Source of the DNA: Arthrobotrys musiformis
Taxonomy: Eukaryota > Ascomycota > Orbiliomycetes > Orbiliales > Orbiliaceae
Direction: 5' to 3'
DNA length: 64,000 nt
Assembly (NCBI GenBank): GCA_036971715.1
Contig: JAVHJL010000007.1
Coordinates: forward strand, 806,001-870,000
The translations under genes and the position numbers were made by a program. The notes beneath the pieces are model-generated. The model saw only the letters and a program-made list of their open reading frames with translations. It was not told where the DNA came from and did not search any database. Shown here piece by piece: positions 35,537-46,762 of this stretch. Within the stretch, counting starts at the first letter, position 1. The number at the start of each line of letters is the position of its first letter.

Positions 35537-36980
35537 TTGGTGTCTCTGCTGTATCTGTACGAGTAACGGCACCAGCAAAGAAGCAACATGCGCCAAAAAA
35601 AAACGAATCATCTAATTTGTGCATTCGTGCGTGCGTGTGTTAGAAAAGGTCCCGAACATCAATGCTAACAACTAGCCGTTACTTGCTATGACGATCGAAG
35701 GAGACGACCTTCACAGGCCGTTCCATGCCGCTATTACTAGTGGCATCCCTGCCTTTCAAGGAAGGGCAAGGAGGAACGCTAGATGAAAGGGACCGTTCAG
35801 TAGATTGGTGATTCCACTTTCACAGCATGGCTGTCGTCTTTCTGGGGTAGATACCCGCTTCGAAATTCTGAAACTGCGGTCGGCTGAACATGGTGGAATT
35901 GTTCACAAAGGAACGGGTAGCGTTCATGATGCAAAATAACCGCATTCAGAACGCAAAAATTTAGAACAAAAACCCGAGATCAAGAAATCAATAGAAAAAG
36001 TAAAGAAAGAGAAGAAGAACAGGAAGAGAAGAAAAAAAAGAAAAAAAAAAGGGAGGGAAGAAACAAAAAAAAGAATTCTCGCGAATGTATCGTGACGCTG
36101 GCCCGATTGTACTGTGTACTGGACTGGCACAGAATATGCCCGCTGCCTTTCCCTTGGTGCGGTTGGTTGGTTGGTCAATGGCAAAAGAAGGCCAGGAGTG
36201 CCTAGTTAACGACCATGGTTGCCAATACAGCCAGGGGTGTGGGAGAGGTTGGACTCGAGGTCCATGAGAGTCTAGAAGCCTTCGATCAATACCCACCGCG
36301 GGATAGCTTCGCTAGCCTTTGCCCAAATCATACTGGTTTCAAACATTTCTTTCTGCCTTCGTGTGCTTGCGAGGGGGGCATCAGAAGGTAGTACTGGCAT
36401 CAGGCTTTGTGCGAAAATTCGAAAGGAGATTTGTTCAGGAGCCTGGGAACTGTTTGATGAACCCCACAGTTCACCGATAACCGACGCGACAGGAACTGGT
36501 TTTACCCCGTCATCAACAATATCAGCGATCAATTATTGTGTAAACGGAGTATAAAGTTGGGACGAAACACTCATGAGATGCGCGCCTGAGATTGAATCTG
36601 GGAGTTCAGATCAGTGAAAACTTCTGGATCTAACAATTGCCGTTCCGTTATCAATCACTCCATGAAACACTCAAGTCCCAAGAACCGTACGCCCAGGCCG
36701 TTGGGTTGCGCCCATGTTCCTTCGAAGTCACGGGAGCCTTAGCTCCCTTTCATATCAGAACCTGTGCAAGGGTTTCAGCCTGGAATGCTTCTGCGCGATG
36801 ACATCGGTGGGCTGTTCGGAACTATCCTGAAGAGGCATCTGCAACAACTGCTGGGTAACCATTTCGGTGGTAGACGCCCAGGAAAGCATTGTTATTCACA
36901 GATTAGGTTGCATTTATGCACAACCCCAAAGCTTCATTTCTAGAACGGGATTCATCGAAAAAAGAAGCGAGCAGGGCTAA

Positions 36981-37018
36981 ATTTAATTGGCAAAATTATA
37001 TTTAATTGGCAAAATTAT
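36981..37018 (+). repeat. Perfect 2 x 19-bp tandem repeat
   Basis: The unit ATTTAATTGGCAAAATTAT occurs at 36981-36999 and again at 37000-37018 with no mismatch. No role evident. Confidence 0.85.
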
Positions 37019-37491
37019 AGTATTCTGGCCAAAGCTAGCATCGATATCTAAAGGATGTAATCTGCAGCACAGCGCATAATCCACTAGAGAAAGATGGTGC
37101 ATGCTATCGATGTCGGTTCGTTTGTCCCAAGGCTGGATAGGAGAACTGCTTCAGCAATCACAGCTTCGTCTGGCTAAATAGGCCCATATTCACAGACACG
37201 CCAAGGCAGTAGCTTGGAAGAAGAAGAGCTCGGCTAGCCCATCCCGTTCCTACTACGTCATTGCAGTTTATTTTCATGGCTGGCATGCCCCGATACTCAG
37301 GAATTTCCTGACAGGATTGCATGAGAAGTGGGGTTCAGGACTGCTCTAGATTCTCAACGGAAGATGGCTCCCGGTTACAGAAGATTTGTAGTCTGATTTA
37401 AGTTCGCCCGCCCAGAAATCAGTGCAGGAAGGAATGTGTGTCAGTCAGCCTTAGCGAGAAGGGGACGTTTTTAAGTAGAGCCTTTACGAGG

Positions 37492-38463
37492 TTAGTGTCG
37501 GAGATAGTCGTGCAGATCCTGCCTGGCGGCTCGTTCGGCCTTCTCGAGGCGCTGCATTTCCTTTGCTGTGAGCAGTCGCGGTCTCTTGGGATTGGGGTCT
37601 GAAACGCTCTCTGCATTATCCCTTATCGATTTCGAGGCTTTTGCACCGATTCCCAAGTTGTCATTCTTTGAAGTGGCTTTAACAGGGAATCGGATACCTT
37701 GTCCTTCTGCACCGAGGCCTTCACAACCGTCCGGATTCCAGCCTAGCTTCACCATGTGTTTGTATCCTTCTGATTGACGGTTCAAATGATGAGGGGTTTT
37801 GGAATGTTCTAAACTGAACATGTGGGCCGTTGTTCGAACATGAGACTCCCAATCCGTTACACGAGAATTGCATGTTGAGCAGATCTCGTCGAGTACCGCC
37901 AGTGTCTCGATCGGATGTTCCACAACGGCCGAGGCTGGTCTTACAGCGGCGTCTTCCGAGAGGCAACAGGCCGGGGCACCTCTTCCAGCCCCCTCGGGTT
38001 CATCTAGACTGTCAGACGACCCTGAAGCAGTACTCGATCCTTCACCCAAGCACGGCTTGCTTGTGGCATGATCACGTCGTGATGGCATCATGATTCTTCC
38101 CGCTCCAAGGCCAGACGAGGTTCCTATGACGGAACTCGGCCCTTGTAAAAGCTTCGTTTTTGATGTTGTACCTTTAAAGTGATTGGAGGGGATCGACTTG
38201 CTGGAAGGAGATGATGCGTTTGATGACCCAGGCTCAGACGGTAAAACGAGAGAAAGATAAAAATCTGCGACGGAAGATCCACGGTTTGGTTGACTGTCCC
38301 GAGCCGTCTGTTGAGGGCCATCGTCATCTTGATCCTCAGCGGACGCCGGGACGAAACGTATTTGCTTCCGTTTAACACCGGTTCCAAATGGCCGAGGGAT
38401 GCGCCAGGAGTGGGGGTTCTCCGGGGACTTCGAGTCGGCCGGCGGGTCTCCATCAACCGACAT
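37492..38463 (-). CDS. G-patch domain protein, GPANK1-like
   Basis: Single-exon gene, 323 aa from ATG 38463; an in-frame ATG at 38514 would add 17 residues (MTNPNHHESNKTYCIAR). The C-terminal half contains a zinc-finger-like segment CSTCNSRVTDWESH...TTAH (Cys-x2-Cys-x9-His-x5-His). This leads into a G-patch (GYKHMVKLGWNPDGCEGLG, then GQGIRFPVKA and NDNLGIGAK). The order, finger followed by HSKTPHHLN and G-patch, is that of animal GPANK1 and its fungal relatives. G-patch proteins usually activate DEAH helicases in splicing or ribosome assembly; the partner here is unknown. The N-terminal half (RIPRPFGTGVKRKQIRFVP, then Ser-rich) is low complexity. The C-terminus is a charged helix (KEMQRLEKAERAARQDLHDY). 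Confidence 0.8.
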   Translation of the reverse strand: MSVDGDPPADSKSPENPHSWRIPRPFGTGVKRKQIRFVPASAEDQDDDGPQQTARDSQPNRGSSVADFYLSLVLPSEPGSSNASSPSSKSIPSNHFKGTTSKTKLLQGPSSVIGTSSGLGAGRIMMPSRRDHATSKPCLGEGSSTASGSSDSLDEPEGAGRGAPACCLSEDAAVRPASAVVEHPIETLAVLDEICSTCNSRVTDWESHVRTTAHMFSLEHSKTPHHLNRQSEGYKHMVKLGWNPDGCEGLGAEGQGIRFPVKATSKNDNLGIGAKASKSIRDNAESVSDPNPKRPRLLTAKEMQRLEKAERAARQDLHDYLRH

Positions 38464-41400
38464 TCTAGCAATACAATATGTCTTGTTCGATTCGTGGTGG
38501 TTTGGATTGGTCATGCAGTGGAATGTTTGTCCATAAGCTCGCCTTATTGCTTTGCCTGAGGTCTTGGCTTGGCAGATACCGCCGACGCTATTACTCAACA
38601 GTTTCTATGGTTTCCCGTCGGCGTCTGGCCTTTGTGGCTAGTACAAACAGCAGTCTCTGTTCGCCTTCCTGAGGCCGAAGAGCTCGAGGTTGACGAATGT
38701 TGATTGAGGGTACCCTGCGGATAGCCTCCGGGGTAGCAATAGATTAATTAAATCGAGGCTACGGACCGGAGATGCTCGTGTCCTAACCTTGAATTCGACG
38801 ACCCTCATCCGAAGCGGGACTGGCGATTATCGCGCCGCAGCTGCGCAGACCGTTTTCGTTCTGGGCCTTTGCCTAATGCCTGAATGAAAGTGGATTTGGT
38901 GATGATGGACAATCCCTTGCTTCCAAGGGACCGGGTATCTTCGCTTTGGATCTCTGCAAAAAGGGAGCGCTGGTGCAGTTCACGTACTGCAGGTCATCGA
39001 ACCCCAGAGCTAAGTGCTCAAGTGCACATCAACCTTATCCATTTTCGAATCGAAGTGGGGATTGTTAATTCGAAAACGAAATGCAGTTCCAACCAACCAG
39101 AGGAAGCCCCCGAGTAGCTCTGCATCTCTGGCAGCTTGCTATGTCAGTAGGCTAGGGGAGCTTGCCCCACAGCAAGTTTCCCTTCGAACTCGACTTGGTC
39201 ACGCCGCCAGAAAAGTATTTTTTTCTTTATAAAAATAGAAGACCAAATTTCCTAGGTCCAAGATCTCCAACCACGGGCGTTTCCCTTTTTCTCTTGATTT
39301 TCGGGTTAGCCGCCAAGATAATGCTATATTCAAGTGTACCGCAATACGAGTTCCTGTTGGAGCTCGCCCATAACCAAGACCAAGAGCGTGTGCTATCAAA
39401 GGTTACAAGTACCGATACCAACTGCTACTTCTCCTGTTCGGCTCATGCAAGCTTATTGCCTATCCAGCAGGACCATCAGCCGCCTCGGAAAAATAAGTTT
39501 GATTTTTTAACAGTGAAGGAAATTTCGTCTGGTCTTTCTTCGGACGTGCATTAAAGACTACTAAGATTCTGCGTGCTCATGCAATCCCTCGACGAAAAAG
39601 AGTGCCCGCACGTATTCTCGAAAGCTTACTCGCATGAAATCTCCTGCCCGGCCGTGCCACCTGACATCAATGAACACGTCACTGTGCGAATGCAAATGCC
39701 TGACATAAGAGGGGTTTGCATTGAGTCGCTGTATGTCGGCCTTCTCGAATTCTGCACTTCCAATTACGACTTCATTCTTTCGCCTATTATGGCAAAAAAG
39801 CTAGCTCGGGACCTATAACGAAAAGGTGTAGGTAATTGTTAACCATCCCAAGGCTGCAGCTGTCTGATAAGGTTGTCCAATATCAGAGGCGTATCGTGGC
39901 CCACGGTATTTGTAATGGTATTCCAACGACCATACCCCAGTACCCCACGCATTGGGAAACATTTGCTTAAAAAAGTATGTCTGTAAGTACGTCCGCCCAA
40001 GCTCGTATACGCACACGCGTAGCATCGGTAGACATCAAATTTTTTTATAAAAAAAACCTTGGCGTTGGTAGGGGTCTCAAGTTGACCATGCACCATTCGT
40101 TGACCCTCGGCTAATATACTCCAAGTTCGGCCTGTTGCATTAGGGACCCGTGAACGATTGATTCCCTCTTGCTAGTCTCGCAGACTGTCCCAGAAAGCGG
40201 GAAAGGATGTGCATATCTATGACGTCGCTTCGAACCCTTCCATATGTGTTCTTTCTAATAAGCAATTATTTGCGGTTCCGTTAGCCTTATTGCTCCGTGA
40301 GACTGGAATCCGGTAACCTGAGATGCCATTATAAAGTCTAAATTCTACATATCTGCTGGGTGATGGTGTGAGTGGGGAATCCAACTTCAAGCCACTTAGC
40401 TTTGACGTTTTTCCTGGGACCAAATTTAACTAATATCGCCAAATTTCCACTATAATTGGAAAATCTCGAAACGCCTGGTGTGTTCGATAGGCTTCTTCCG
40501 GCCAGTACTTCGGGTTTCAAGGTTGCTCTTGAACTTCTTCGAGTCGGCTAGCATACCCAATTGAGCATCGCTATCTCTCGATCATGGGATATACCAAGAC
40601 AGGCCTGATAGTAGAACAAATTGTCCAATTGCTGAGGGATAGCTCGAAACGAAAGAGCCGAACAGAACGGTCTGGAACATTCGTGAGGCGCTAATTGGAC
40701 TGAAAATGGTCATCATCGTTGATCTAGGAAAGAAGTAAAAAAATGCAACTCGGTTTAGCTGCTTCTGGGACCCTTGCATGGAGTTGTCGGTTTTTGGCGG
40801 CCACCGCGCTGATAGTCGATCGTGACTTTATGGCATAATCGACTTTATCTCAAGAACCTCTCGCGTATATCCTACGAACATACGAAGAGAGGGGTTTCAA
40901 CTGATGTTCTTAGTAATAATAGGTGCATCGATTATAATGTGGTTGAAAAATGCACATTAAACTTGCATATCGGGTGCCGGATTAACTATTGGCTCAACGT
41001 CGATGGGCCCGGGAAGCTATATTATAGGTGCATGTCTTTCAATATTGGCACATGCGCACATGATATAAAAATCGGATTTGTTGGGTTTCCCATCCGTGGC
41101 GGGGCCCCTCCTGGGATAATAATATAATCGATCGTGGTGAACGGGGCGCTGGTCGCCGCGATCGTAGCGATAGGATTGGACAGACTTGTGGGTCTATTTT
41201 TCCGGGAACACACGCCGTGCCTTAGGCGTATTCATGGGATATGCCTGAGAGACCAAGTGAGACGTGGGAAATATCTTGGTTCGGCTATAGCCACTGCAAG
41301 CCAATCTATGCAAGTATGATTTTAGGGAACCGTACATATTTGCACCCATGTCTTTATCCAAACTAGGAAGTACTGATCGTGATCGATCAGCTTTTTCAAG

Positions 41401-42200
41401 TTTTCGAAACTCAAATTTTAAAAATGGATGCGCATATGCAAGAGCGCTCGAGCTCGTTCCTAACTGGTTGGATGTGTGTAGATACATCTGCGATTACGGG
41501 CCCTTTCGTGAATTCAGGGACAAGTCCAACTTAAAGATCGATTCTGAAGTAAATCATATGACGACATGAAACGCGGATCGTTACCTTTCTCCTTGTTGCT
41601 GCATGGCGTTTTTATATTTCAGCTTTGCAGTTCTCCTACAGCTAGAGCAGCTAGCTCTCCTTTGTGACATCCGAGTACGGGACCATCTAAAACCATTGTA
41701 CCAAGAGCTCTTCTTGCACTAAATTTTCTATTCGGACATCTTCGATCGAGATCATCGAATCGAAATCGATCGATTGAACAACTATCAATTCGGATATTCG
41801 GCCACGGAACATGCCCGTGCTCATGCGCATATGTTTTCTGGCTATACGCCTGCTCGGTTAATAAACTTGGCTTATTGAGATTTTCGATTCTAGACCCTCG
41901 GTGTTTGGATTTTGGCACGGTCTAAGTCGTCATCACTTCTGCAAAGGTTGGATCCATGGAGTTAGCAGCTGAAGCAACCTTAGTTTTATCGTACGTAAGC
42001 CTAGGAGGCGTTCGCTAAGGTTATCATGGAGCTTGAGGATCTAGATGGAAACGGGACACCGAAGCTTATCATGATAAGGTAGTCCGGTAAGGAAGGACGG
42101 TTGAGTAGTACATGAAGGTATACGAAGGGAAAATACAACATATGCCATAGAAAATTTGAATTACGGACATGATCATATGATAGGGTTCCATATTGCAGTG
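38464..42200. other. 3.7-kb gene-poor region
   Basis: No ORF with recognisable similarity and no exon chain found on either strand. Base composition varies, with AT-rich patches near 39200-39330 and 40030-40060. The largest frames (for example 39162-39554) lack coding character. Confidence 0.45.
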
Positions 42201-45200
42201 TTAGACGTCCAATTCATCCAACCGACTAAACATGATGAACTCAGAGGGCACGCCTAGCGGCCCTTGTCCCAAATAAGGACCCTCAAGGTACTCTTGAATC
42301 ACTTCTTCTCCAGATAGCTTCGCAAAGTCTAAAGCTGGGCCATGGAATCTCGCATCAAATTGAACAAACAGAGACACCATATCCAGTCGTCCGTAGTTAA
42401 CGGCATATTTTATCGTTTCTAGGTCGATACAGGCTCCCTTCTCTAGAAGATATCTAGCCACCGCGATATCGCCGGCGAGGACGGCGCCGTCGAGAGGAGT
42501 ATACCGTGGCCTTGTGTTATCCGGATTCCGAGGGTTAACGTCTGCACCAGATTCGACAAGTAAACGCACTGTGTTTAATCTCGTTACTCCTGGGCTTTTC
42601 AAAGCGGTTGGTCTTCGGCAGCAGCTTTGAAGTGCAGTCCCAAAGTCACCCGTACCTGGGGAATTCACAGCTGCGCCTTGGTCGATGAGCACCTGGAGGA
42701 TTCCTGTACTGTTAAACCAATCTGATGTGACTTGTAAAAGAGTCCGCCCCCGGCGGTGATTCGGGATTAAGCCGTTTTCATTTGATCGATAGTTAACATC
42801 AGTCCCCAATTTCCGAATCAAGAGTTCTATCCACTTGATAATATGTTGGGGAAGATCCGAAGTGCCGTAGGCGTGATACTCGAGAATATCAAAGGCATAT
42901 TCTGTAGAACTAGAACCCCTCCAGCCTTGGCTGACTACCCTCTTCGTTGTTTCCCAGTCGCGGTAAGGAAGAGACTTGCGGAATAAAATGTCGTCCTCGG
43001 CATACGTAATCTCATTATTGTATTGTCTCGCTGGCATGATAAATGCTCTATTGGCTCCGACTCTAAACGCTTCCCCCCAGTCAAAGCTCTCAAATATTTC
43101 CTGGAAGCCAGGGCCTGGACTACAGGTAGGGCTCTGGGACCGGTGAGGGGGGAAACGACTCTTATTGTTATCGCTGGGTACTCGGCCAGCGCTGTCCCAC
43201 AAAGTTATCCTTCCATCGATCCTCTTTATGTCGTGAAGGCCTCCGCTCAATATTTCGCACATGAGCATGCGAACCGTGTATAAACTAAAGGCGAGCCCAT
43301 AGGGAGAGAGGTCCAAATTCACATTGCATTTACATGAGCAATTACTGCAAGTCTGGTAACACGACTTTGCAGAAACCCAGAACAAAGAATCGAACACGGT
43401 ACCGTCCTCTTCCCAGGGCGACAAGAGAGGGATCAAGATTTTCCTTCCGCCGTTAAGGGTCAGAATCGGTAAGTCCGCGAGTTGGTCAGCAACATCCGCG
43501 TTCATGTTACAAATATGCCACCCTACTCGGAACGTGAACCCATCTGGACTACCCGGATTCCGATTTGAACATCGTCCAACTTTCTTATATTTCGCTGGGC
43601 CGATTAGTAAATGTTGCATCCTGTCTTGCAAATATATGTGAGTGAATGTAGAACTGGAATTTAGAAAATTCCCAAAAGCCCCTAGGTTCTTCGCTCGGGT
43701 TTTCGCACTTTGCGACTCAAATTTTGGAGTCCAGAATATCGTAAGAGAATCCTCAACTGGTGTTTTCGAATTTATTATAAAATTCTTAGCAGCATAAATT
43801 GTAAAGGACCCGCCCTTCCACTCTTCGGAGAAGGCCACCTCCTGGATACAAGCTTCGATATACTTCTTTTCTGACCTCGTGCGTCTTTGTTGAATATATT
43901 GCAACACCAGTCCTGTGAGGTTGGGCTGGTCCATGAACACTAAACCGCAGAGAAATTTGCAGATATGCTCTGCTGTTAGATAGGCATCTAGGAAACGAGC
44001 TAGGTGCGTCCAAAACCAATATCGTAGTTCCCTTTGATCCGAGATCATCAGCCCAATTGTTCTTTGGTGTAGTTCAGGTGGTATATGTATTACTGAAGGA
44101 AGTAACACTCCTGCATCTCTCACCTGCCCTAGCAATAATGCTCGCAGGATTCGAAGATTTATGCTTATCCCACAATCAAAGCGGAGGGATCGAGTTAGGA
44201 TATACGCTCTCCCACCGGTTGGAGTCGAGGCTGGCCCTCTATCGAGAGGTGACATTTCCGAACGAGGGTCTAGGGACCAGAATTGCGCTTGTACCGCCAC
44301 AACTGTAACAGGTTTCAGTTTGCTGGTGTCATGGGCGTCTCGGAAACAAGAACGTAGGAAACGGAGGGAATTGGCGTTCCAGGCTGGGAAGTGTTTTTCC
44401 CTGCGTAAATCCTGGAGGAAACTAACCTCCTCTAGGCCGCCTACGTCGAAACCAGGTCTACCAGCCTCGAGGACCGGCTGGTGGATTACTAAGTTTAGTT
44501 TGTGTATCCAAGTTGACGTAAGGGTTGGGTGATGGTGGTAGATGAGTCGAATTAGCTGCGGTTCCAGCCGTATCGCAAACATCAAAAGTAGACCGCTGCA
44601 TGCCGCTTTCACAGATATTGTGTCGAGGGAAATTAGTTCTTTGAGCGTCCGGTAGCCATCTTCGGCCTTCAGCCTCTCTAGTACCCCGTTTATTATTTTA
44701 AAATCCAACAATCGATTCGAAAGTCGGTATAGAAGGAGTCTCAGGTCTTTAAAGCTTCTTGATCGTATTATGAGTCTTTCTTCTGGCTTTCGACCATAGT
44801 ATCGCAAAAATGTGGTTTCACAGATTTTGATGATTTTTGGATCGGATATTCGGATTGGCAAGGAGTTGAGAAGTTCCCTTGGAACACACCATGAAGTAAA
44901 AATTGGCCAGGATACCGGACTGGACATTGGGCTACGGACTTCGACTGTCTTTGCTGTAGGTGAAGGGGGCCATGCGACTTCCGTTCGAGAGGCTAGATTC
45001 GTACGAGTTGAAAGGCAGAGTTAGCGTTCTATATTTCCGCGGGCAAAAAATTTCGGGCGTACTTTGATGCTTCATCCGCGCCAGCTCACTTAATGTGAAC
45101 TTTCTGGCAATTTCCTTCTTCAGCTTTGTTGACGATATTAAGATTTCGCCATTGAGAATGGCTTCGGACTCTTTTGAGTTCCCGCGAGTAGCAACAGATT

Positions 45201-45610
45201 TTGCAATCGCCTCCCACTGGCCTTTTGTCCCCCGCTTTTTGAAACCCCATTTATTGAGGCGTTCGCGGTATTGGATTAGACTATAGTAAATCACCAGATA
45301 TTTTGTCAGTTAGAGATCTCGGGAGGTTCAAATATGAACACCAGTATAGCATAAGGGTAATTGTAGATTGTTACACTTACGACGCCCCGAAGTTATAGTG
45401 CGACTCCATTGCGTCCCTAACTTCTTTAACAGTGTAATTCAGACCAAGGTAGTAGAACTTCATTTCATCTTTGTATTCATCCATGGTTGCTATCGGTGTG
45501 GCGCGTTTTCGTTTTGCGGGCACAACTGCAAGGTGCCCCTGCTCCACAGATGGATCGAGGTCCATCGGGTCTGCGTATGCATACGAGACCTGGGTTCTTA
45601 CTAGCGCCAT
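42201..45610 (-). CDS. Clr5-domain ankyrin-repeat protein
   Basis: Large fungal protein with an N-terminal Clr5 domain and C-terminal ankyrin repeats, about 1078 aa. Exon 1 (45610-45381) and exon 2 (from 45280) join in frame. Together they give the Clr5 domain at roughly 44-95 (DEYKDEMKFYYLGLNYTVKE, then YRERLNKWGFKKR); in S. pombe, Clr5 is a heterochromatin silencing factor. A further frame shift is needed to reach the 908-residue open frame ending at 42201. The best join I see is donor GTACGA at 45004 to acceptor GTAG ending at 44932. This model is weak, and two separate genes are possible. The middle (150-880) is unrecognised. Near the end, GILQVLIDQGAAVNSPGTGD, NTVRLLVESGADVNPRN and YTPLDGAVLAGDIAVARYLL are ankyrin repeats. 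It is divergent from nde1. Confidence 0.75.
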
Positions 45611-46762
45611 TGTTGTCGATTCCCCGACTATAGATATAGTTTATCTCTCGGTTCTAGAATGCCTATAGCCTAAGATCTCAGGGTCGAAACTTAGGCTTAA
45701 GCTAGGGTTTTAATTCTAAGCTGATAAACCAATATTGATCGAGATAACTTTATAAAATTAGGTATATAAAAAGGCTGAAAGTTTTAGATCCGCTACCGAG
45801 CAGCCGTTTCAAACTAGTTGAAGAGCACTTGCACTAGCAATGTTAATATGAGGATCAGAAAATCTTGCTATTCGGGTTCGTACTGATCAATATTCCTGGG
45901 GAAAGGCCATCTTTATATATATTCTGACATCAACCCTCAGGATTATGATAAATTAAGATCGCAATATACCCAACATGCGGGCATCATGCATAAGACCATC
46001 GAAAACTTGTGTTACAAGTGTGGGGCCACAGGCATTCTATCATTGGTCGGTTCTCAAAGTTCGTTCGGTAAAACTTGACTATCTGCGGCTTTATGCAGCC
46101 AAGCTGTCGAAAATGGGGCACGGCTGAGATGCTCTCTGGTTTGCACTGGATACCTGAGCATAGACCTAGTATACTTATTGATCCCGCATGGGGACTGCTC
46201 GGGAAATCGATCCCCTTCTTCTGCTGAGGTCCTGACACGATAATGATCCGCTAAAAATGGTAATCGGGAGGCCCTGAGATAATTACTGAACCCCTCAGTT
46301 TTGACGCCCGTTTTTCTGAGCCTCTGCGTAGAATTGGAAGCCAGTATAACATTTAAAAAGACACCGAGTTCCTTCCGTAAAATTAGTAATATCTCTGTAA
46401 AAATTTGCTATAGTGGAGCCTTCGAACTAAAACTGAGGCCCCCACGAGAGCTCGAGTCGAGAGGTTGTTGCATCTTGAACGTTGTTGTGGTTGCAACCTC
46501 AATGTGGCCGGCTCCTTTCGCCAATGACGTATCAGCTCCGAACTAACCTTCCGCCAAACTCCACATTCAACTTGCAACTTGCGACTCAAAACCACCAGAA
46601 AAACCCCTCTTATCCCACCACACCATCTTCAATTGATACCTTCATCGTATTCTCTCATTTTCCTGGGAGCTTCCCAAAGACCCTCACGCATGCCGGTCGC
46701 ATGAATCCCTAAGCGGAGCCGCGAACCCCTCACCCCCACCTCTCCGCGACCCCTTATCAGGA
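45611..46762. promoter_or_regulatory. Divergent intergenic region, Clr5 gene and nde1
   Basis: 1.15 kb between two start codons on opposite strands. AT-rich on the left, CT-rich just before nde1 (46560-46680), as in many fungal leaders. No gene called. Confidence 0.45.

Larger units (their letters stand above)
34730..37491. other. Gene-poor region between pdx3 and the G-patch gene
   Basis: 2.8 kb without a supportable gene. It includes a T20...A19 inverted repeat (35454-35536), an A/AG-rich tract at 35990-36080 and a perfect 19-bp tandem duplication at 36981-37018. Nearby small ORFs are unrelated to known proteins. Confidence 0.5.
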
